In this document: positions 55,267 to 64,000 of the stretch, piece by piece
Position numbering within the stretch: the first letter of the stretch is position 1
Layout: each line of letters opens with the position of its first letter
Assembly: GCA_014529385.2 (NCBI GenBank)
Contig: CM043945.1
Location: 140,160,241-140,224,240 of the forward strand
Reading direction: 5' to 3'
Length of the DNA: 64,000 nucleotides
Source: Adiantum capillus-veneris
Lineage: Eukaryota > Streptophyta > Polypodiopsida > Polypodiales > Pteridaceae
Translations under genes and position numbers: made by a program
The notes under the pieces: generated by a model
Seen by the model: only the letters and a program-made list of their open reading frames with translations
The model's database searches: none
Told to the model about the DNA's origin: nothing

Positions 55267-55929
55267 CAGGTCTTTAAATAGGCTCTTACAGGCTGAAAAT
55301 CGATCTGGGTTGCTAAATGCATCTGGGAGCTTCTCCAGTTAAGCATGGCAAGTCCAGTTCTCTGCCCACCAAGTGTCAGGTTGGCTTGGTCAACTGGTTC
55401 TGAGAGTGAGTTGCAGGCTTGGCAGCTTTCCCAAGACTCCCACAAAGCAAGAGGGCGCCCCCTAGCTGCTAAAGATGATCTGGAGTGGCCTGGGACCTGT
55501 TCCCACACAGTCCCAGGCCCCCGGTGCCTCCCCGGACAATTTTTAGGAAATTTGGTTCTAGGCTAAAACGGGTCATACGAATCGGATTTTGACGCCGTAA
55601 ATTGCCATACGAAGCTCTAACTAAGGCGTTCTGGCCTGAGTACCTGCCATATTTAGCAGCCCTCGGGGTCCGAAAATGCATTTTTTCAAATTTGGGGTAC
55701 GGGTGCAGATTTTCGAGACAGTCAAGACTGGACGGGTCGGGTGACCAAAAACTTACTATTTTTGGAAATTTTTCACAAAAATTATTTTAATTCACATTTT
55801 CAAGCTTTATAACATTCTAAACATCATGGCACTGACAAAATCTGAAAAACTGCTAAAAATAGTTACTTATTCCATTGTATTCATTTCGTGGTACAAGGGT
55901 GCTCTTGTGATCGGGTCAGAGACCTTACA
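53896..55929 (-). repeat. Chromodomain element 3' LTR
   Basis: It begins TGTGAGGTCC and ends AGACCTTACA in plus coordinates. It is almost identical to 61050-63079. It contains a (GT)n run near 55230-55262 and four 29-bp tandem units at 54569-54680. Confidence 0.95.
54569..54680. repeat. 29-bp tandem repeat in the LTR, four units
   Basis: The units share CACCGCATAGAAAGCA followed by a CGTGGGT-like end. They are conserved in the other LTR at 61722-61834. Confidence 0.85.
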
Positions 55930-55940
55930 ACCTCCCCAAC
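55930..55940 (-). other. Chromodomain element polypurine tract
   Basis: The minus strand reads GTTGGGGAGGT next to the LTR start TGTAAGGTC. Confidence 0.6.
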
Positions 55941-55960
55941 GTGAAAAATTTGAGATGTCC

Positions 55961-57019
55961 TCATCTCAAGAATGAGTTTGGGTAATCTTTTAAGAGAGTC
56001 GATTCGTCTTCCCAAGTTGCATCTTCTTCAGGGTAATCCTTCCACTTTACCAGATGCTCCGTGATAGTTCTGTTACGTAATTTTCTTTCCCTTGTTTCAA
56101 GTACATAGTCAGGTTGGAGCTCGAGAACTCCTTGCGCTGGCATGACTATCTGATCTGAGTCCAAGAATTGATCGGGATTGGGAATATAGGGTTTGAGTAA
56201 GCTGACATGGAATACATCATGAACCTTCAAGTTTGCAGGTAACTTTAGCTTGTAGGCCTGGTCACTTACAACCTTAACGATCTCAAATGGTCCACAATAT
56301 CTTGGGCTAAGCTTCTTATATCTCCCTAGTGATAAGTTGCTTTTCTTAGGTCGGACTCGTAGAAAAACCTTATCTCCTTTCTTGAAAGTCCTTTCCGAAC
56401 GATTCTTATCTGCATAGTGCTTTTGTCTATCCTGAGCTACCTGAATGTCCTGGCGAATGGCTCTAGTCTGTGCTTCCATATCTTCTAACATCTTTTTAGA
56501 GGCTTCTACTCTGATGGTTGGATCTGAAAAGTTCAGTGGTGCTAAACAGTCCTGTCCATAAAGAGCTTTGAAAGGTGACATTCCAATGCTTCTGTGTTCG
56601 AAAGAGTTATAAGCATATTCTACTAAAGGTAGATATTGTAACCACTTCTTTGGTTCTTGTGAACAATAGGCTCTGAGAATGTCCTCGATGACTTGATTAA
56701 CTCTTTCGGTTTGCCCATCAGTCTGCGGATGATATGCTGTGCTGAAGGCTAATTGTGACCCAATAGATTGGAAAAGAGAGGTCCAAAATTTTGATGTAAA
56801 CTTGGCATCTCTATCACTGACAATACGCTTGGGTAGACCATGTAGCCTGAAAATCTCCTTGATGAATACCCGACTAACATCTGAAGCAGTAAAGGTCGTC
56901 TTTACGGGTATTAGATGAGCCACTTTTGTGAGCATGTCAACAACCACGAAAACAGAATCATAACCTCCTGTAGAAGGTAACCCTGTAACAAAATCCATAC
57001 TGATGCATTCCCACTTCAT
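55961..57019 (-). pseudogene. Integrase core, C-terminus and chromodomain
   Basis: The frame has SMDFVTGLP, SDRDAKF and GQTERVNQ, so all three catalytic acids are present. It continues with the integrase C-terminal barrel (KKGDKVFLRVRP; GPFEIVKVV) and a chromodomain (about 56110-55965: VLETRERKLRN, HLVKWKDYPEEDATWE). Chromodomains direct integration to modified heterochromatin. The frame is out of register with the upstream RT-RNase H part because one base is missing near 57017. Confidence 0.9.
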
Positions 57020-58848
57020 CTGGGTATGTCAAGAGGTTGAAGTTGCCCTGGTAATTTGATCCTTTCGGCCTTTATCCGTTGACAAGAAATACATTGCCTC
57101 ACATATCGAAGTATGTCTCCTTTCATTCCAGACCAGAAATAACTCATTCTGACGGCGTGAAGAGTTTTAGCATAGCCTGGGTGTCCGGATGTAGGGCTGT
57201 CGTGTGCTTCATATAGAATGGCCTTCTTTAAAGCTGGGTCTCTGGGTACACAGAGTCTATTTCTGTAGTAAAGACATCCTCCCATAAGAGAGTAATCTTT
57301 CGCTTCAGGCATCTTATTCTGCTGGACTAATGAAGCCATACGTTGGTACTCTGGATCTTCGAGGGATGCTTCTTTGATTCTATCCCAGATAGGGTTATTT
57401 GGAATAGAGATAGCTCCGAGAAAGGATTTTCGGCTAAGACCATCTGCAACTGCATTTTCCTTCCCTGGTCTATACTTTATGTCAAGGTCATATTCCTGTA
57501 ATAGCTCTATCCATCGCCGTTGTCGCATATTGAGAATGGGTTGAGTAAAAATCCACTTTAAACTCCTATGGTCTGTAACCAACTCAAACTTGCGTCCAAG
57601 AAGATAATGTCTCCATAACTTCAGTGCATGTATAACTGCTAAAAGTTCCAGATCATGAGTGGCATTTTTCTTCTCATGATCCCTCAGCTTTCGCGAAGTG
57701 TACGCCACCGGTCTTCCTTCTTGAGTAAGAACTCCGCCTAGAGCAAACTTACTAGCGTCTGTCGCTACTTCAAATTCTTTACTGAAGTCTGGAAGCTTTA
57801 AAATAGGAGCTGAGACCAAGAATTCTTTTAGCTTAGCAAAGCTAGACTCGTGCTCGGTCTTCCAATCGATCCTCATTCCTTTCTTCAGGAGTTCCGTCAA
57901 AGGTGCATCAATACGTGCATAATCCTTGACAAAAATCCTGTACCATCCCGTTATTCCAAGAAATCCCCTTACTTCGCTGACAGTGGATGGTTGAGGCCAG
58001 TCAACGATGTCCTTGACTTTGTCTGGGTCCACTGAAATCCCTTCAGCCGAAATGACAAATCCAAGATAGTTGACCTTAGGTGAGCAGAAAGTGCACTTGC
58101 TCTCCTTAGCGTAAAGGTGGTGTTCTCGAAGGAGATCAAGTACTTTGCGAACATGTTCCTTGTGATCTGCTTCATTCTTAGAATAGACTAGAATGTCATC
58201 AAAGAAAACCAAGACAAAATCATCCAAGTAAGGTCTAAAAATATCCTGCATAAGTCGATTGAAGCTTGCAGGAGCATTTGTTAGTCCAAAAGACATTACT
58301 GTGAATTCGTAGTGCCCATACCTAGTATTGAAAGCTGTCTTCGGAATATCTGATTCCTTGATCCTGATTTGGTAATATCCTGACCTTAGATCTATCTTTG
58401 TAAATATTCTGGCGCCGTGGAGTCTGTCCAAAAGTTCGCCAATCCTTGGAATTGGATACTTGTTCTTGACAGTTACCTGGTTCAATCCACGATAGTCTAT
58501 GCATAGCCTAAAGGTTCCATTCTTCTTCTTTTGGAAAAGAACTGGAGCACCCCAAGGAGAAGTACTGGGTCGAATGAATCCTTGCTCAATGAGTTTCCTA
58601 AGTTGTTCTTTGAGTTCGATGGCCTCCGGAAGTGACATTTTATAAGGTCTTTTTGAGATAGGTTCACACCCAGGGATAGTCTCAATCCCATGATCTACCT
58701 CTCTGTGTGGTGGAAGATTCGTAAGGTCTTCGAGGAATACGTCATCATACTCCCTCAGCCAGTCTGGTCGAAGTGAGGTATCTGATTGGTCCACCTTATT
58801 GAGTTTAACTGCATATATTTGCTGACCCTTCCTTAGTCCCTTCAAGAG
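57016..58848 (-). pseudogene. Reverse transcriptase, RNase H and integrase zinc finger
   Basis: RT motifs are [26 protein letters not shown] and [10 protein letters not shown] (about 58210-58181). RNase H has [22 protein letters not shown] and TDHRSLK. The finger [14 protein letters not shown] ... CISCQRIK ends the frame near 57046. It follows the gag-protease frame in register after a TGA at 58849-58851. Confidence 0.92.
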
Positions 58849-60220
58849 TCAGCTGGACTTAACTAGAGTAGCCTTAGGTCTCCCGTTTTCCCCCTGGACT
58901 AAGGCTTCATTTCCCAAGTTATCTGTAAAAGTAAAATTCCCTTGTGCACAATGTATGTGGGCCCTATTTTGCTTTAGCCAGTCCATCCCTAGTATCCCAT
59001 CAAAGAATCCTAAGAGTAAGGTTCGAAATTGGACAGAAGTTGGGTGTCCCCCTAAATCAAAGTCAATTTTGCCTGCAGAGTGTTGAGATACTACCTCCTT
59101 GCCGTTTGCTAACTCGACAACTAGTTTTCTTGACGGATACTTATCTAGCTTAAGCTTTCTCAAGCATCTGGGTGAAAGAAATGAAAGAGTACTGCCACAA
59201 TCTATAAGGAAGTTAACTTGTGCACCTCTGAGAGATCCTGGCGTATGAATGACTGCGTATTGCTCGCAACCATTGGGATTGTCGATTGCAGCATGCAGGG
59301 TTGCTCTCTCCACTGCTTCGCCACCCACAATTGGTTGAACTACTGCGGCATTCACTCTGGCGGTAGCTCCACGCCCTCGCCCTCTGTTCATTCTTCCGCG
59401 TCCTCCTCTTCCATTAGCTTGGCCACGCCCACGGGTATTCAAGGGTATGGCATTGGCGTTGGTTGCATGAATGTTCCTGGGGCAATTGGATCTGTAGTGT
59501 CCATGCTCGCCGCAACCATAGCATCGAACATCAGGGAACTCCATGGTTGTAGTGGTAGCCACAATAGGGCGTTGGTTATAGGTTTGGTTGGCTGGTCTGT
59601 TGTCCCAAGCAGTGTTCCTTGCCCTCTTTGTCCAATTATTCCTCCTATTCTGATTGGCCTTTTGTACTTCGAGAGCTAGAGGTTTAGCCCTCAACAAGGC
59701 ATCCTGAAGTGTTGACGGCCTGAGAGCCTCTAGCCGAGTGTTCAAGGGATCGATTAGTCCTTGACAGAACCTTGCCACCTGTTGTTCCAAGGTCATCTTA
59801 GGAGCATATCTCCGAAGAGTGACAAACTTTGCATAGTATTCTTCGACCGTTGAATTCAGCTGCCGAAGTGAAAAGAATTCATTCATTCTCAAGGTCCTAT
59901 AGGCAGGTGGTAAATAACGTCCCATTATCGCAGCTTTGATGTCTTCCCAGGACTGGGAAGATCCCTTAATATCCATGTCCCTGCAATGTTGCTTCCACCA
60001 TATCTTGGCATCGCCAGTCAGGCGGAACATCGCAAGCATGGTTTGATTTACGGGTTGGGTTCCCGCAGCTTCAAAGTAATCGTCCATGGCTTCCATCCAT
60101 ACTTCCGCATCTCTCTCCACATTTGTCCCCTCGCCCTTAAAGATCGGAGGTTGGGCTTGCTTAAGGAGGAGCTTCTTCTCTTGCGCTGCCGAGTACAGAG
60201 CAACAGGCGGTACCTACATG
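58849..60220 (-). pseudogene. Gag and protease of the chromodomain element
   Basis: The gag frame appears to start at the ATG at 60220 but has TAG as its second codon (60215-60217). It has the gag helical core (FRLTGDAKIWWKQH; RYLPPAYRTLRMNEFF), a CCHC knuckle CYGCGEHGHYRSNC near 59515, an RG-rich stretch and the protease FLIDCGSTLSFL near 59200, with a Cys where Ser or Thr is usual. It ends with TGA at 58849-58851. Confidence 0.9.
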
Positions 60221-60329
60221 GGTTATACGAAATTCTTGATACCATTACTTGAATTTCAAGATAGACACGAGACTTTAATAAAATTCAAAATTCCACTTTA
60301 TCAAGAGACAGAGATTCAGAGACAAAAAG

Positions 60330-60345
60330 CACTTTATTGATGGAA
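60330..60345 (-). promoter_or_regulatory. Polyadenylation-signal-like site behind the captured ORF
   Basis: The minus strand has CATCAATAAAGTGC about 90 bases after the captured ORF ends. It supports capture of a gene 3' end. Confidence 0.35.
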
Positions 60346-60431
60346 ATTTATTACAATCGAAACCCCTCAAGGTTTAGAATGACTGATGACCGCTTATTAC
60401 ATGGCTTAATGGATTTGCGTATAACATACGC

Positions 60432-60940
60432 CTAGGAAATGGTGTTGACATGATGCACTACTTCATTCGTGTAATAGTTCTTATACACATTCTTGAGGGG
60501 ATAATAAACTAAGATGTCGGGCCGGAGTTCCTCTTTCAGTAATCCAAAGGTTTTGACTCGGTTTGTTGGGATCACATTGGTGACCTTCTCCAAGAGCCAG
60601 TCGTTGATGGTTTGGTTGGAGTTGCCCGAAACGGTCTGGTCCAATCGTGTGGGCACCAAGTAGAATATCTCTATTACTCTCAACTTTTCTCCCCAATGTA
60701 TCTTCTTCAAGTCGGTAGCCAGGCATCCTAGCTTCCGAGCATTGATGTAGTAAACCCCTCCTGGAAATGTCCAATCAAGTTCCCATCCTTTATCAATGCG
60801 AGTGGAGTGTGGCGTAGAAGCCTTCAACAGTATCTCCATGACATCTCGCCTGAACTTGTAAACAGGGGATCTTCGAGCTTGCTTATAAATAAGCTCAAAC
60901 ACTTGGAACTTCCGATATTCGAGCACGGGGTCTTCCTGCA
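60432..60940 (-). CDS. Extra ORF before gag, probably a captured gene fragment
   Basis: The frame is open for about 170 codons between the PBS and gag (YRKFQVFELIYKQARRSP; GWELDWTFPGGVYYINARK; IFYLVPTRLDQTV). No ATG lies at its start. Instead GGTGCTGCAG sits at its edge like an intron 3' end. It does not resemble a retrotransposon protein known to me. A poly(A)-signal-like AATAAA follows. This looks like an exon picked up from a host gene, with function unknown. Confidence 0.5.
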
Positions 60941-61034
60941 GCACCAATGCAAGGAATTCAGATCAACTACCTATATACTTTCAGTTCCTTTTAAATGTTC
61001 AAACAATACGAATTTATTTTCCCAGCCTAACCTA

Positions 61035-61047
61035 GGCTCTGATACCA
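61035..61047 (-). other. Chromodomain element primer binding site
   Basis: The minus strand reads TGGTATCAGAGCC, two bases inside the 5' LTR. It matches the initiator-Met tRNA type. Confidence 0.9.
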
Positions 61048-61049
61048 GG

Positions 61050-63079
61050 TGTGAGGTCCCCACCCCGTCGTATCAACAACGGATCTGATGGTAAACCTGG
61101 TGGCCACTAGATCTATAGCGGAAGCAAACAAAATGGTTCAGGGTTCAACTAGCGGACGATCTCTCATCACAAAGTGAGTCGAGTTCGAGCCTACTAGCAA
61201 CGAGATCTAGCTCCACCTCGCAGGGGAAGCGTACTTATCTATCTAGCGATCCTAAGACCCACCTTCCAAGAGGAGAGAAACCCCGAGTGCCTTTTTCCCC
61301 ATGTTTCAGAGGCACGTACTCTCGAGAATTCCCCGCTCTAGGGGCAATGAGCATTACTAATATCGAGTAAGCACTATGGGGACGGAGAGTTCCCGACCAA
61401 TCGGGACCACCCATCTCGTAGGCATTGGCAACCTGAGCCAAGCCCCCACTTTCCACCCCCACACTCACACTTCCTCGTGTGACCTAATTACTACCACAAA
61501 GGTTGTTCAACATAAATATTCCTTGTTTAATTCCGAATCACATGGTTCGTTAAAACAGCCCTTCAACCAGTATTGCAAACAACACCAAGACAGATTTCTA
61601 GTAAAAATTCTACTCAAACTTATTCATAAAAATTCCAATGTTCTGGAGGTACAACATCCCCCCTCCAGCGAGAGTTCACTCCTCCCGTTGTCGCCTAGCT
61701 GCCCATACAACTAGGTATGTCCACCGCATAGAAAGCACGTCATGGACACTCCCACCCCATAGAAAGCAAGACGTGGGTTCCCACCGCATAGAAAGCAAGT
61801 CGTGGGTATCCACCGCATAGAAAGCATGACGTGGATTCAAGAGTCCTAACGAGGAACTCTGCCCCCTGTGATCAGTAGGGGGGTCAGGACTGATTCAACA
61901 TTGGAAATAAAATGAACATGTCGAGCTAAATTTTCCCTAGCAAACATTCTTTCCTCTTGCAAACAGCATACCCATCAGACATTACCTTCCTACTTTAGAA
62001 CTTAATGTACAATGATTTCAATGCCGATGTTTCCGTCGGATTTCTCCAACATGTTTGGGGATATGAGCATTCCTAACTAGCGTATGCAATGTTAATTTAA
62101 ACAACTTGAATAAAAATATGATCTACCTCTTCCACTTCTTCATCGATGGCCCGTGAGATGGCCGGTATTTGCTCGTCCATGGGAGCCTTCCCCTTTCCGT
62201 TGACATTGCTCGTTCCGTGATTCAGAGCTGGTAATCTTCTCGATTTTCTGATCTAATCGAGCTTCTTGAGATGAAAATTCGGCAACACCTCCCTCCTAGC
62301 TTCCTCTTCAACAGGTGTGTGATTCGGCAGCACCTCCCCAATGTGTGTGGTTGTGTGTGTATGCACTGTGTGTATGTGTGATCATAAGTGTGTGTGTGTG
62401 TGTGTGTGTGTGTATGCAGGTCTTTAAATAGGCTCTTACAGGCTGAAAATCGATCTGGGTTGCTAAATGCATCTGGGAGCTTCTCCAGTTAAGCATGGCA
62501 AGTCCAGTTCTCTACCCACCAAGTGTCAGGTTGGCTTGGTTAACTGGTTCTGAGAGTGAGTTGCAGGCTTGGCAGCTTTCCCAAGACTCCCACAAAGCAA
62601 GAGGGCGCCCCCTAGCTGCTAAAGATGATCTGGAGTGGCCTGGGACCTGTTCCCACACAGTCCCAGGCCCCCGGTGCCTCCCCGGACAATTTTTAGGAAA
62701 TTTGGTTCTAGGCTAAAACGGGTCATACGAATCGGATTTTGACGCCATAAATTGCCATACGAAGCTCTAACTAAGGCGTACTAGCCTGAGTACCTGCCAT
62801 ATTTAGCAGCCCTTGGGGTCCGAAAATGCATTTTTTCAAATTTGGGGTACAGGTGCAGATTTTCGAGACGGTCAAGATTGGACAGGTCGGGTGACCAAAA
62901 ACTTACTATTTTTGGAAATTTTTCACAAAAATTATTTTAATTCACATTTTCAAGCTTTATAACATTCTAAACATCATGGCACTGACAGAATCTGAAAAAC
63001 TGCTAAAAATAGTAACTTATTCCATTGTATTCATTTCGTGGTACAAGGGTGCTCTTGTGATCGGGTCAGAGACCTTACA
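61050..63079 (-). repeat. Chromodomain element 5' LTR
   Basis: Nearly identical partner of 53896-55929; the 29-bp tandem units are at 61722-61834. Confidence 0.95.
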
Positions 63080-63084
63080 TACAA

Positions 63085-64000
63085 TATTTGTGGCTTTAAG
63101 AGATCTCTCTCTCATCCTCGCATAACTCAGCATAACTTCCTATATCTATATAGAGCTCTCCGTTTAAACACATATCCTCTGTTTCATTTAGTAGCTCCTC
63201 TGCATGCATCCCATATAGAGTAGTAGCATCGGTATGCTCGTCTGGCACCACCGCAGCGGCTTCTGATTGAGCATCTTCTCTGATCTCCTCCATTGATGCC
63301 GTTGTGATTGGCACATGGTAGCCTTCATACGTCCTTGCACTACGAGGGGCTACCTCTATGTCGTACCACCAGTTTGATGTAGACTTTGTAGGATGAAATA
63401 TTACGTGCCAGAGCCACATAACTTACATGAGAGCTTTCAAGCACATAACTTGTAAAAGGGGGATGTTAACTATTTACATACTTACTTGTTCACAATGCTC
63501 GGGTAGTACGAAAGTGTCTCTTAGGTCAGACCATTTCTTAGTAGAATCCACCTCAAGAAAACCAGACTCTCCTCTACGCACAGTAGCGTTGCGACCCTCC
63601 ATGATTATCTTGAACCATTGCACGTCGAACAAGTCGACAAAAAATCCTCTGTAATTGATCCTCAAAATCTCTTGCAGCGTGCCGAAGTAAGTGAGTTCCG
63701 CCACCACAGGATCTGCATCAGAGGAACGTCGTCGACTAGACTGTTCAAATTTTGCCATGATTCCAAAATCTTGAGTAAAACGCTTTTTGTCGATTCGTTC
63801 CACCCTAAAATGTCGACCTTTACACCATGCTGCTGTGTATGACTTATACTACAACGAACAAAGATTATGAGTGGCCGTTCAAACGTTTAGAAATAAATTC
63901 ACTAGCTAGTCGTACATTGCAAACTTACCTTGGTCGCGCAACCCCGAGAGTACTCCCACTCTTCCTCAGTCACTTCGTCACCGCATTGTTGTGCACTTTT
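63085..64000 (-). mobile_element. CACTA copy 2, right part (runs off the window)
   Basis: It continues the sequence broken at 53890 and parallels 34012-34928 of copy 1. It contains the TNPD C-terminal exons (63803-63474 and 63419-63096). The DUF4216-like part lacks the stop present in copy 1 at 34663. Confidence 0.9.

Larger units (their letters stand above)
53896..63079 (-). mobile_element. Chromodomain Ty3/Gypsy element (Tekay/Del-like), young
   Basis: LTRs of 2034 and 2030 bp differ at only a few positions. The target duplication TACAA lies at 53891-53895 and 63080-63084, and the uninterrupted site is visible in CACTA copy 1 near 34012-34016. Internal parts in minus order are PBS, a captured ORF, gag-protease, RT-RNase H, and integrase with a C-terminal chromodomain. 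The chromodomain and PBS place it with plant chromoviruses. Confidence 0.95.

Overview
This is repeat-dense nuclear DNA from a plant with a large genome. It holds nested LTR retrotransposons of both superfamilies, two CACTA (En/Spm) transposons and plant-type dual-RNase-H and chromodomain Gypsy elements. I see no rRNA, tRNA, CRISPR array or clearly single-copy host gene, and I cannot name the species.

Left third (1-22.1 kb), minus-strand frame: a gag-protease LTR element with no visible reverse transcriptase runs from a candidate 5' LTR (21457-22108) leftwards. A Copia element (446-15705, minus, target duplication TATTG) is inserted in its coding region. The left LTR of that Copia element is itself broken by a 10.07 kb Gypsy element of Tat type (544-10611, plus, target duplication AGTAC). 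This is a three-level nest with readable borders.

Middle (22.1-42.6 kb): a minus-strand gene of unknown function is cut in two (42558-42141 and 23163-22109). Between the halves lies a 19 kb segment bounded by 32-bp inverted repeats (23164-23195 and 42109-42140). This segment is the most unusual part of the window. It carries a histone-H3-fold gene with a long acidic tail, a decayed Ulp1-type (C48) cysteine protease with a coiled-coil and RG-rich tail, a four-exon gene with a candidate DDE-like layout, at least three further unknown genes, and nearly thirty copies of a short motif arranged as hairpins. A 6.3 kb CACTA element (31842-38175) has inserted into one of its genes. I read it as a candidate large multigene TIR transposon that may not have been described.

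Right part (42.6-64 kb): a decayed Gypsy pol (44.9-49.6 kb, minus) has an extra protease-like domain after its integrase. It is flanked by two oppositely oriented blocks of a degenerate repeat whose core is the palindrome GATCGCGATC. A second copy of the CACTA element starts at 52004 and is interrupted by a young 9.18 kb chromodomain Gypsy element (53896-63079, minus, target duplication TACAA). The CACTA copy resumes at 63085 and runs off the window.

Functional state: almost every coding region is damaged, mostly by in-frame stops and active-site changes of the C-to-T/G-to-A type. The least damaged are the chromodomain element (two stops and one 1-bp frameshift), the Tat polyprotein (one stop), the H3 fold itself and the four-exon gene.
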